From Cytophagales bacterium (GTDB lineage Bacteria; Bacteroidota; Bacteroidia; Cytophagales; Bernardetiaceae): 64,000 bases of DNA. The position numbers and the translations under genes are program-made. The stretch is from positions 84,261-148,260 of the forward strand of contig JAAFJX010000009.1 of NCBI GenBank assembly GCA_013299045.1, written 5' to 3'. Under the pieces are notes generated by a model. The model made no database searches, was not told where the DNA came from, and saw only the letters and a program-made list of their open reading frames with translations. Positions 46,599 through 54,604 of this stretch are shown here, one piece after another; position 1 is the first letter of the stretch; each line of letters opens with the position of its first letter.

Positions 46599-47114
46599 AT
46601 GGGTCATAGCTTTTATATTTTGCTTATCTTTCTGCTAACTACTATTTCGTGCAAAAGCCAGCAACTAACAGAAAAATCTGCATACATAAAGTCTGTTGGA
46701 GATATTGCTCACGATAAAACTCTTGATAAAAAGGAATTTTATTTATGTGATGCCGAAAACATCATACAGTATCATAATGATTATCAGGGCTTGCAGTATA
46801 AGGGTGAGAAGATAGCTCTTGTCAATACCTTCAGTAAAAAGTATGTGCCAACGAATCAGGAAGAGGATTCGGGGCTTATCAGAATACGCTTTGTGGTGAA
46901 TTGTAAGGGCGAAACAGACCGATTCAGGCTTATTGCTATGGATAATGACTACAAAGGAAAAAATTTCGGAAAAAAAGTAACCAGACAACTGATTTCTATT
47001 TGTAAGAGTCTTGATGGCTGGATACCCAAAAAGCTAGACGGCAGAGCTGTGGATTATTATCAGTACCTCATCTTTAAAATAAAAAATGGTCAAATCATAG
47101 AAATAATGCCATGA
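46599..47114 (+). CDS. Putative lipoprotein with TonB C-terminal-like domain
   Basis: A 171-residue protein with lipobox LTTISC (Cys18) after a hydrophobic signal. Residues about 90-165 read SGLIRIRFVVNCKGETDRFR, then a helix region and WIPKKLDGRAVDYYQYLIFKI. This is the strand-helix-strand pattern of the TonB C-terminal fold often seen in small Bacteroidota envelope proteins. It overlaps the next gene by four bases (ATGA), which indicates translational coupling. Exact role unknown. Confidence 0.6.
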   Translation: MGHSFYILLIFLLTTISCKSQQLTEKSAYIKSVGDIAHDKTLDKKEFYLCDAENIIQYHNDYQGLQYKGEKIALVNTFSKKYVPTNQEEDSGLIRIRFVVNCKGETDRFRLIAMDNDYKGKNFGKKVTRQLISICKSLDGWIPKKLDGRAVDYYQYLIFKIKNGQIIEIMP

Positions 47115-47929
47115 AGAAGTATTTAATCTTATTTTTCGTTTTGCTCCCAGCTCTTGGGTTTAGCCAGCCGCCAAACTGCAACGTGTATCTCTACAACAAA
47201 GATACAGTGCAATATGAAGTGTGTAAGAGTATAGAAAATGTGCCTTTTTATCAATACACCAAAGAATTTCAGGAGGAGTTTGATAAAGCCATCAAAAAGT
47301 GTCCACACTTTGCTTTTGGTTATCAGGCCAAAGCAACAGCCTATTTAAAAAGTGGAGACTTTCTGACATGGAAGTACTTGATTGATAAGGCAGTAGAGTA
47401 TGATACATTGCCATATATTGGCTACCGTGGCTGGTGTAAGTACCAATTTTTTAGAGACTATGAAGGTGCTATAAAAGACATTGAGTTTGCCGAAAAACGT
47501 TTTGGAATTCTCAACGCGGGTTACTCGGCAGCAGGTGATTATCATTTGACTATGGCTAAAGCAATGTGTTATAGCGCATTAGGAGATAAACAAAAAGCGA
47601 TTCGCATTATGGAAAATCTCTTTACAGTAACTGACTACGTGGTCGGTCTTTTTGACTATTATCAACTTGCCGTAACGTATTTTCAGGTCAATGATTTGAA
47701 CAATGCAACGAAGTATTTAGATAAGCAAACAGCCATAAACGACCTCGCTGAAAATAGATTCTACAAAGCTAAAATTGCTAAGATAAACGGCAATAGTGCT
47801 TCTTTTGAAAAAGAAAAAAGCGAAGCAATAAGGCTTTATAATACCCAAAAAATACTATTTGACCCTTACACCGAGCATCTTAACAAGGTGTATCTAAACA
47901 CAATAGCCCAAGAACAGTACGCCAATTAG
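47111..47929 (+). CDS. Secreted protein with TPR-like helical repeats
   Basis: A 272-residue protein with signal peptide (MKKYLILFFVLLPALGFSQ). The rest is mostly helical, with TPR-like pairs (FAFGYQAKATAYLKSGDFLT, ALGDKQKAIRIMENLFTV, QLAVTYFQVNDLNNATKYL). It probably mediates protein contacts in the periplasm. It overlaps the upstream lipoprotein gene by four bases, so the two products likely act together. No named family is certain. Confidence 0.6.
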   Translation: MKKYLILFFVLLPALGFSQPPNCNVYLYNKDTVQYEVCKSIENVPFYQYTKEFQEEFDKAIKKCPHFAFGYQAKATAYLKSGDFLTWKYLIDKAVEYDTLPYIGYRGWCKYQFFRDYEGAIKDIEFAEKRFGILNAGYSAAGDYHLTMAKAMCYSALGDKQKAIRIMENLFTVTDYVVGLFDYYQLAVTYFQVNDLNNATKYLDKQTAINDLAENRFYKAKIAKINGNSASFEKEKSEAIRLYNTQKILFDPYTEHLNKVYLNTIAQEQYAN

Positions 47930-48177
47930 TGCATTGCTAGGTTGCCAGAACGGCCAATCAGTTTGATTCGTAAAACAATACAGCCCGTTGTAAAAAACTC
48001 ATTTATAGTGTGTTATAAGTATATGCTAACACGATTCTAATTTTTGGCAGTCAGAAGTGAAAAAAAAATCTATTTTTGCAATCTGTTTGTAGTCGTAAAA
48101 CAGAATAACTTTCTTGAAATCAACTTAGTTTGATATTTAGAATAGTTATGTGTGTGTATTAAAAACATAGAATTACA

Positions 48178-49446
48178 ATGAAAATTGGCATAGTGTTCAG
48201 GCATTTGTCCGCAACCGAAGGCGGCGCATACAGTTACATACAAACGCTTACTGGTCTTTTAAGAGAAAAAAACGAAGCGTCAAAAATATTGATTATCAAT
48301 ATTATAGAAGATTATAACAATAAAAAATGGGCAACTTTTGAAGAGAACAATCTCATACTGAACACCGAAGCCGCCCCCTTAGATATCAGTGCCCAAAAAG
48401 AGTTAAAAAAGTTGCAAAAGAAGCTGTGGTGGGCAGAAGTGATGCTTTTTAAATTAAAGCTCCCAAAGGCTAAGCTATGGCAACAAAAAGCGGCAGAGGC
48501 CATTCGTGTGCATAAAAAAAAATATATCAATCTGAATGACCTGCTTAAAGAAGTGGCCTTAGAATATCAGATAAACCTCTTTTATTACCCCAAACCATTT
48601 TATACACCTTGCAGAGCAGTGCCGTACATTACTACCATTTGGGACTGCGGCCACCGCACCATTCCACAATTTGCAGAAGTGAGCGCAAACGGCGAATACG
48701 AAAAACGTGAAGAATGGTTCAGAAAAGCACTTTCAGAGGCCGTCGGTGTAGTGGTAGAGTCAGAAGCTGGCCTTAGAGAGTTGCAAAAGTTTTTTGGTTT
48801 AGAGGCTGCCAAAACTTTTTTGATGCCTATGTTTGCTTCTGCTGCCTTGTTGAATGCAGACCAACATAAGGCCAATACTTGGTTTCAGAAGCAAGCCTTT
48901 GCTAAAAAGCAGTTCTTGCTTTATCCAGCACAATTTTGGGCACACAAAAACCATGATAACTTGCTAAAAGCCCTCCGAATAGCCCATGTACATCAACCAG
49001 AAATACATCTGGTGTTGTGTGGTTCAGACCAAGGACATCTAAAAGTTGTACAAGAATTGGTTGCTGAATTAGATTTAAGCCAGAACGTGCATTTCTTAGG
49101 TTTTGTTGCTACTGAAGAATTAAAATTACTCTATATCAATGCTTTAGCCTTGATTATGCCCACTTTTCTGGGGCCTACAAATATGCCGCTTACGGAGGCG
49201 CAGCAGCTGGGCTGCCCTGTGCTTTGTTCTGCACTCGAGGGGCACTATGAGCAAACAGGGCGATGTGCCTTGTTTTTTGAGCCTGATAATCCTGAAATGA
49301 TGGCAGAACAAATTTTGCGTATTTATGAAGACCAAAACCTTCGCCATGAATTGATTGCTAAAGGACGAGAAGTGGTTACGCATAATGAACCAGAACTGTA
49401 TGCAGCAGACCTTCTCGCTTTTTTGAAAAACAGCAGCAGTACTTAG
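48178..49446 (+). CDS. Glycosyltransferase family 4-like protein
   Basis: A 422-residue GT-B fold enzyme. The start MKIGIVFRHLSATEGGAYSY is the usual N-terminal donor/acceptor fold with a Gly-rich loop. The second half has LLYPAQFWAHKNHDNLLKAL (about 240-260), VHFLGFVATEELKLLYINA and the sugar-nucleotide motif GPTNMPLTEAQQLGCPVL (about 330-347, E-x7-E-like), a GT4 hallmark. It probably adds a sugar to a surface polysaccharide or glycolipid in the cytosol. Donor unknown. No neighbouring polysaccharide genes on either side. Confidence 0.82.
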   Translation: MKIGIVFRHLSATEGGAYSYIQTLTGLLREKNEASKILIINIIEDYNNKKWATFEENNLILNTEAAPLDISAQKELKKLQKKLWWAEVMLFKLKLPKAKLWQQKAAEAIRVHKKKYINLNDLLKEVALEYQINLFYYPKPFYTPCRAVPYITTIWDCGHRTIPQFAEVSANGEYEKREEWFRKALSEAVGVVVESEAGLRELQKFFGLEAAKTFLMPMFASAALLNADQHKANTWFQKQAFAKKQFLLYPAQFWAHKNHDNLLKALRIAHVHQPEIHLVLCGSDQGHLKVVQELVAELDLSQNVHFLGFVATEELKLLYINALALIMPTFLGPTNMPLTEAQQLGCPVLCSALEGHYEQTGRCALFFEPDNPEMMAEQILRIYEDQNLRHELIAKGREVVTHNEPELYAADLLAFLKNSSST

Positions 49447-49591
49447 TAAAAAAATAAGCCTTTGTTATGAAAAAGCTTCTTTATGAATGTAATTTGTAAA
49501 GGCTTTGAATGTAATATTGCAGCATAGTACACTTATAAAAAAAGTAAACATGGACTTGCTAAAATGCGTAGTCTAATCTCATACAGAGCTA

Positions 49592-51355
49592 ATGAAACGA
49601 AACCGTGCCGCTTTATCTTGCATTCTTATAATTTTCTGCTGTCTTATTTTAGCTCAGAATAGCCTTGCGCAAACCAAGCGTTTTGAAACTGTATTTGAAC
49701 GGAGCGCAGGCCAGGAAACAGTTACCTATCAAGAAGGCATTGCATTTTTAGACTCCCTCGCCAATGCTTATCCTTTTCAGCTCAAACTATCAGAATATGG
49801 CAGTACCGATATTGGCTATCCTTTGCACGTGGCTGTGTTATCCGACAACGGTATTTTTGACCCTAAATTATTGAGTGAGCAAGGCAAAACCGTTGTCTTG
49901 ATTAATAACAACATTCATCCTGGCGAGCCAGACGGCGTTGATGCTAGCCTCATGCTGCTCCGCGACTTGCTACAAAACCCTATTTATGAAACAGTTTTGA
50001 AGGATATTGTCATTGTTTGTATCCCATTCTACAATGTAGACGGCACGCTCAACCGCAATTCGCACAGCCGAGCCAACCAGACAGGCCCTATCAGTTATGG
50101 ATTCCGCGGCAATGCCTTGAATTTGGATTTGAACCGAGATTTTATAAAAGCGGATTCTAAAAATGTAAAGACCTTTTACGATATTTTTCATACATGGCAG
50201 CCCAGTGTTTATCTTGAACCACACGTTACTAATGGTGCAGACTATCAACACGTTATGACCTATCTCTTTACACAAGAAGATAAACTTGGCGGCGAACTTG
50301 CTGGCCTAATACGCCAAAGTATGGAGCCTTTTTTGAATCAAAAAATGAAAGGAAAGGGCTTTCCTATGTGCCCCTATGTAAATGTATGGGGCACAACACC
50401 CGACAAGGGCATTACGCAATTCTTAGAAACACCGCGTTACTCATCTGGTTATACTGCCCTTTTTCAAACTATAGGATTGGTTTTGGAGTCCCATATGCTC
50501 AAACCCTTCAAGATAAGGGTAGAATCTACTTATGCGCTTTTGTTGGAAAGTATCATCTGGGCTTCAAGCATGACAGAGCAACTTCAGGAAGCGCGACGCA
50601 AAGACCGTGAAACCTTGATGAAACAAGAATTCTTGCCCATTTCTTGGCAAAACAATCCAGCTATTTTTCAAGAAATACTTTTTTTGGGTTATGAAGGCGA
50701 ACAGAAAAAAAGTGCCATAACTAATCGAGACCGCCTTTTTTATAACCACACTAAACCTTTTGCACGCAAAATTCCTTTTTTTAATAAATTTGTACCTATG
50801 GAAAGTGTGCGTCGTCCACAAGCCTATGTTGTTTCGGCTGCTTGGCACAATGTCATTGATTTGTTGGAACGCAACAAAGTAAAGCTAGAGTACTTACTCA
50901 AAGATAGCAGCATGACCGTAACTTCTTATTACATAAAAGACTACAAAACGGTTCAACAGCCCTATGAAGGACATTACTTGCATTACAATACCCAAACATT
51001 CAGCGACACGCAGCGCGTCGTGTTTCGGAAGGGCGACATCATCATCAAAACACAACAAGATGCCATACGCTACATCATGGAAACCCTAGAACCACGCGCC
51101 ACAGACTCTTTTTTTAACTGGAATTTTTTTGATAGTATTTTACAACAGAAAGAGAGCTTCTCTGACTATGTTTTTGAGGACATAGCCGAAAAGCTGCTTG
51201 CTGAAAATAAAAAACTGCGCAGTTTGCTCGAAAAACAAAAGAAAAAAGACCCCGCACTAGCCCAAGACCCTTTCAAACAATTAGACCTTATTTACCGAAA
51301 TTCTATTTATTACGAAAAATCTCACAACCGTTATCCGGTTTTTAGAATAGAGTAA
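49592..51355 (+). CDS. Secreted M14 family zinc carboxypeptidase-like protein
   Basis: A 587-residue protein with signal peptide ending SLAQ (about 27). The M14 zinc ligands are clear: HPGE with His109 and Glu112, and His211 in YLEPHVTNG; the probable catalytic Glu299 lies in GLVLESHMLKP. The segment LNLDLNRDF supplies the Asn/Arg that bind the substrate carboxylate. The C-terminal ~250 residues form an added domain with Lys-rich end. Expected to trim peptides in the periplasm or outside. Specificity is not evident. Confidence 0.88.
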   Translation: MKRNRAALSCILIIFCCLILAQNSLAQTKRFETVFERSAGQETVTYQEGIAFLDSLANAYPFQLKLSEYGSTDIGYPLHVAVLSDNGIFDPKLLSEQGKTVVLINNNIHPGEPDGVDASLMLLRDLLQNPIYETVLKDIVIVCIPFYNVDGTLNRNSHSRANQTGPISYGFRGNALNLDLNRDFIKADSKNVKTFYDIFHTWQPSVYLEPHVTNGADYQHVMTYLFTQEDKLGGELAGLIRQSMEPFLNQKMKGKGFPMCPYVNVWGTTPDKGITQFLETPRYSSGYTALFQTIGLVLESHMLKPFKIRVESTYALLLESIIWASSMTEQLQEARRKDRETLMKQEFLPISWQNNPAIFQEILFLGYEGEQKKSAITNRDRLFYNHTKPFARKIPFFNKFVPMESVRRPQAYVVSAAWHNVIDLLERNKVKLEYLLKDSSMTVTSYYIKDYKTVQQPYEGHYLHYNTQTFSDTQRVVFRKGDIIIKTQQDAIRYIMETLEPRATDSFFNWNFFDSILQQKESFSDYVFEDIAEKLLAENKKLRSLLEKQKKKDPALAQDPFKQLDLIYRNSIYYEKSHNRYPVFRIE

Positions 51356-51542
51356 AACAACATTACTGCTTAGATTCAACAAGATAAGGCAAGGACAAAG
51401 GCGGCCAAAACAGAAATACGACCAGGCTAACCATAAAAAAATCTTGCCCTCTCGGAATCTTTCACAACCTGTTCTCAGATTGGTGGAAGAACCCTCAAAG
51501 TGCCACCAAAACCTAACAAAAATACTTACTTTAACGGTATTT

Positions 51543-53003
51543 CTACAGCGTAATAGGCTTACCCATATAGAAGTCCAATACCTTGAGACGGAAAATAAAA
51601 TCGTATTTGGCTCTGATAAGGTCGTTTTGCGCCAAATCTAAATTGTTTTTTGCTAAGTTGAAATCTGTGGCATTAGAACGACCAAGCGTAAAACTCTTGT
51701 CAGTCATATCAAAAGTCTGTTTCAGAACCTCTACACGCCTGCTGTTGGCTTGAAACGTGGCTTGTGCTGCTCGTGCGTCCATATAAGCCTGCTCTATGGT
51801 CTGACGCACTTGATTCCGTACAATCTGAGCACCAAGTTCAGAATTACTGACGCGGATTTTTGCCAAGCGTTCTGCATTTTGCACCTGCCCACGATTATAG
51901 ATGGGAATTTGCACAGAAAAGCCGTAGTTATGCCTAAAGCTCTCTGCAAATTGCCTTCCTAAGCCAAAATCTACCACTTTCCCATTCGGAATTTCTTGGA
52001 AAGTATAAACAATCTGGTTAGGGTCGGTGGGGTCTGAGCCTAAAAAACCAATAGGAACTTTCAACGTTCTTTTTGTACCATCTCCCTCAAAAAACTTATT
52101 TTGTGCGCTTGTATAACCAGTAAAAGCTGCTGCACCAAATGAAACAGTTGGCAAACGATTCGCCCAAGCCAGTTTCACACCTATTCGGGCGCTCTTAATG
52201 CCTAAATCTGCTGCTTTGATTTGAGGCAGCGTGCTTTCTGCTACTGCATAAACTGCTTCTACCGTCTGCAAAGCGGTGCTGGCATCAACGTCTGGCAGGA
52301 TAGGGATTTCTACCTCAAAGGCTTCACCTATGGGCATTTGCATCAGTTGCTTGAGTTGCACCTTGGCTAGCATAAGCGCATTCTCAGCGTTTACAACTTG
52401 CAACTCGTTGGTAGCCAACTGCGCATTGAGCGTAAAAATGGCTGATTCTGCAAGCGTACCAGCCTTAATGAGGCGGTCTGTTCTATCCATTTGTTCTTTG
52501 GTGGCCACAATTTGCAGACGAGCACTGTTCAAAAGTTCGTTGTTCTGCACGGTTTGCAAAAAAGCCGAGGCTACGTTCAGCATGAGGTCGTTCTGAGCGC
52601 GCAGTAAATTTTCTTTTTCGGTGTTTAGATTGATTCCATTCTGTTGAATCGTATTGCGAACAGTGCCACCATTATAAACCGTTACATTCGCATTCAGAGA
52701 CGCATTCACGCTTTCTATACGCTTGGTTACGAAGGTGTTTGTAAAGCCATCAATGGAACGACCAAAGTTTGAGCCTAGGCTCGTACTGCCGTTAAGGCTA
52801 GGATAGTAGGCTTGTTTAGATAAATCCAAATTAGCTTGCGCGTTATCTATGCTTAATGCACTCTGCTTGAGTTGCAAGTTATTTTTGAGGGCGTAATCAA
52901 TACAAGCCTGCAAAGTCCATTTGCTTTGCGCCGAGGCCGAAAAAGAAAAAACAAAAAGCCCAAGAGCCACTGATATTCTGGCTATTAAATTCATGCTGTG
53001 CAA
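51543..53003 (-). CDS. TolC family outer-membrane efflux protein
   Basis: A 486-residue protein with signal peptide (ending SASAQ, 26). Two OEP-like helical repeats are visible: WTLQACIDYALKNNLQLKQS with ANLDLSKQAYYPSLNGSTSL, and a second set starting ADLGIKSARIGVKLAWANRL and ending DFNLAKNNLDLAQNDLIRAK. It forms the trimeric outer-membrane duct of a type I exporter or RND pump. No pump genes are adjacent. A LptE-like gene lies 132 bases upstream on the same strand. Confidence 0.88.
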   Translation of the reverse strand: MHSMNLIARISVALGLFVFSFSASAQSKWTLQACIDYALKNNLQLKQSALSIDNAQANLDLSKQAYYPSLNGSTSLGSNFGRSIDGFTNTFVTKRIESVNASLNANVTVYNGGTVRNTIQQNGINLNTEKENLLRAQNDLMLNVASAFLQTVQNNELLNSARLQIVATKEQMDRTDRLIKAGTLAESAIFTLNAQLATNELQVVNAENALMLAKVQLKQLMQMPIGEAFEVEIPILPDVDASTALQTVEAVYAVAESTLPQIKAADLGIKSARIGVKLAWANRLPTVSFGAAAFTGYTSAQNKFFEGDGTKRTLKVPIGFLGSDPTDPNQIVYTFQEIPNGKVVDFGLGRQFAESFRHNYGFSVQIPIYNRGQVQNAERLAKIRVSNSELGAQIVRNQVRQTIEQAYMDARAAQATFQANSRRVEVLKQTFDMTDKSFTLGRSNATDFNLAKNNLDLAQNDLIRAKYDFIFRLKVLDFYMGKPITL

Positions 53004-53135
53004 TAATTTTGAGAAAATAAGCGAGAGTGTATTTGAAATAAGAACCTGAAAATGCGGGGCGCGGGCTGCAAAATTAAAGAATTATACCACACTTTAATTA
53101 CTTTTGAATAAATTTATGACCAAAAAAGAGAAAGA

Positions 53136-53693
53136 CTACCAGTTGGCCAAAGAACGGTTGAAGATGTCGAACATCAGTTGGTTTAAAATGGTTTCAATGA
53201 GGTCGCGCTCTACGTCCGTAATGTTCTTATCTGGCGGGAAATCTGCAAAGAAAGAAAAACTTTCATCAAAGTTGGCCTCTTCATCAAATGTGTTCAGGTA
53301 CTGTACTTGCAGTGTTATTGTAAGTCTCTGTAAGCCAGCCTGCTGAGTTTCATCACCCGTAGGTGCTACAGGTGTTACGGCATAGCCTGTTACGCGGCCT
53401 TCGTATTGCAAGTCGCCGTTGCCCGCCACAACGTCTAGACGGGTGTTTCGCTGAAAGTAGCTACGCAATTTTTCGGTGGCTGTAATGGCCAAATTAGGCG
53501 GCCCCGTGCCAGACTCATCAAAGAACATAGCCACGCTCAAAGTTTTGGCCTCGGGCGGAATCGTAGCGCCATTCAAAGAAATCTTGAAACCCACGCAGGC
53601 GCTTAAACAAACAAGCAGAAAGCACAAAAAACAACTAAATCCCCTATAAAGGGTAGCGTTTTTAAGCCAATTAACCAAACTTTTAGAATACAT
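53136..53693 (-). CDS. lptE: LPS assembly lipoprotein LptE-like
   Basis: A 185-residue lipoprotein from ATG 53693 (MYSKSLVNWLKNATLYRGFS) with lipobox LSAC (Cys33); an earlier Met 129 bases upstream would put non-signal sequence first. After the signal it has the Bacteroidota LptE pattern: GATIPPEAKTLSVAMFFDES, ATEKLRSYFQRNTRLDVV, GDLQYEGRVTGYAVTPVAPT, and VERDLIETILNQLMFDIFNR at the end. It should plug LptD in the outer membrane and help place lipopolysaccharide. lptD is not in the window. Confidence 0.8.
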   Translation of the reverse strand: MYSKSLVNWLKNATLYRGFSCFLCFLLVCLSACVGFKISLNGATIPPEAKTLSVAMFFDESGTGPPNLAITATEKLRSYFQRNTRLDVVAGNGDLQYEGRVTGYAVTPVAPTGDETQQAGLQRLTITLQVQYLNTFDEEANFDESFSFFADFPPDKNITDVERDLIETILNQLMFDIFNRSLANW

Positions 53694-53910
53694 GAATGAG
53701 CCTTTATGCGTACAAAACAGAGCACAAAAGTAATATTTTTTTGTGGGAACTAGACTCCTAAAAAATCCTAAATTTTTAGACTCTGCCAACTCTGCTCTGT
53801 TTGCTGAATTTAAGTCATTCATACCACAAGGACTCTGCCTCTAACAATTTGCCTCTGCCAAAGTATCTACCACAAAGTCCTTAACGTTACCCACACAATT
53901 AGGCTAATAG

Positions 53911-54390
53911 CTACTGAGCTGCTTTTTCTACCAAAAGAGCCTTGAAGGCGGTTGCATCTTGATAACCAGGTACAGGATTAATATTTTGCTTATGAATAAA
54001 CACAATGGTAGGATAACCACGTACTTTGAAGACATCGCGAGAAAGTTGTGCAGGACTCATATTTTGTCCGCCAAAAGTAAGCACCTCATTTTTTTCGGCG
54101 TTTAGCTTAACGGCATGGTAGTTTTTATTAACATATTCAATGATTTCAGCATTGCTAAAAGTGTTCTTATCCATGACCTTGCACCAACCGCACCAATCGG
54201 TATAAACGTCCACAAAAACAGGTTTCCCGTCTTTTTTGCTTCGCTCCATGGCTGTTTCAATATCTGTCCATTGTATTGCCGTGTTGTCTGCAAGGCTTGT
54301 TATGCTTCTGCTTTGTATTTGTGTCATAGAAAGACAGGCGACTCCCGCAAAGACCAAAGCCACGAAGATGTGAAGTGGTTTGAATTTCAT
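53911..54390 (-). CDS. Exported thioredoxin-like protein
   Basis: A 159-residue protein with an N-terminal signal or anchor (residues 1-26) and a thioredoxin fold. The active site WCGWC is at 66-70 in VYTDWCGWCKVMDKN, with the cis-Pro region VRGYPTIVFI. The WCGWCKxM form is typical of DUF255/thioredoxin_7-type disulfide reductases, as in DsbD-like partners. It probably reduces or rearranges disulfides in the periplasm, perhaps for cytochrome c maturation. A large inverted repeat lies just upstream. Confidence 0.85.
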   Translation of the reverse strand: MKFKPLHIFVALVFAGVACLSMTQIQSRSITSLADNTAIQWTDIETAMERSKKDGKPVFVDVYTDWCGWCKVMDKNTFSNAEIIEYVNKNYHAVKLNAEKNEVLTFGGQNMSPAQLSRDVFKVRGYPTIVFIHKQNINPVPGYQDATAFKALLVEKAAQ

Positions 54391-54426
54391 AATCAGAATG
54401 ATAGAAGTTTGATGACTAAATAATGT

Positions 54427-54587
54427 TAAAGTGTATCCTTAATAACAACTCCGCAAAAATACGGCCACGCTGTTTGACAAAGATATAGACTTTTGTTCAA
54501 ATTATGTTAATGTTTTTGTAATGAATAAAAACATTAACACGATTTGAACAAAACCCAATCGATATCTTGTCAATAGATACACTTTTA
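54427..54587. repeat. Long imperfect inverted repeat between alaS and the thioredoxin-like gene
   Basis: Three nested arm pairs are seen: taaagtgtatc / gatacacttt; tgacaaagatat / atatcttgtca; and the inner ttttgttcaaattatgttaa / ttaacacgatttgaacaaaa, continuing to a loop of nine bases (gtaatgaat) flanked by tgttttt / aaaaaca. The left outer arm has about 37 unpaired bases. It could be a strong RNA hairpin (terminator for alaS) or a small mobile element. No copies elsewhere in the window. Confidence 0.65.
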
Positions 54588-54604
54588 GCGTTTAGGGGCT
54601 GATA

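Noticed and set aside
49456..49505. Inverted pair aagccttt / aaaggctt after the GT4 gene
   Set aside because: The 34-base loop and the missing T run make a terminator unconvincing.
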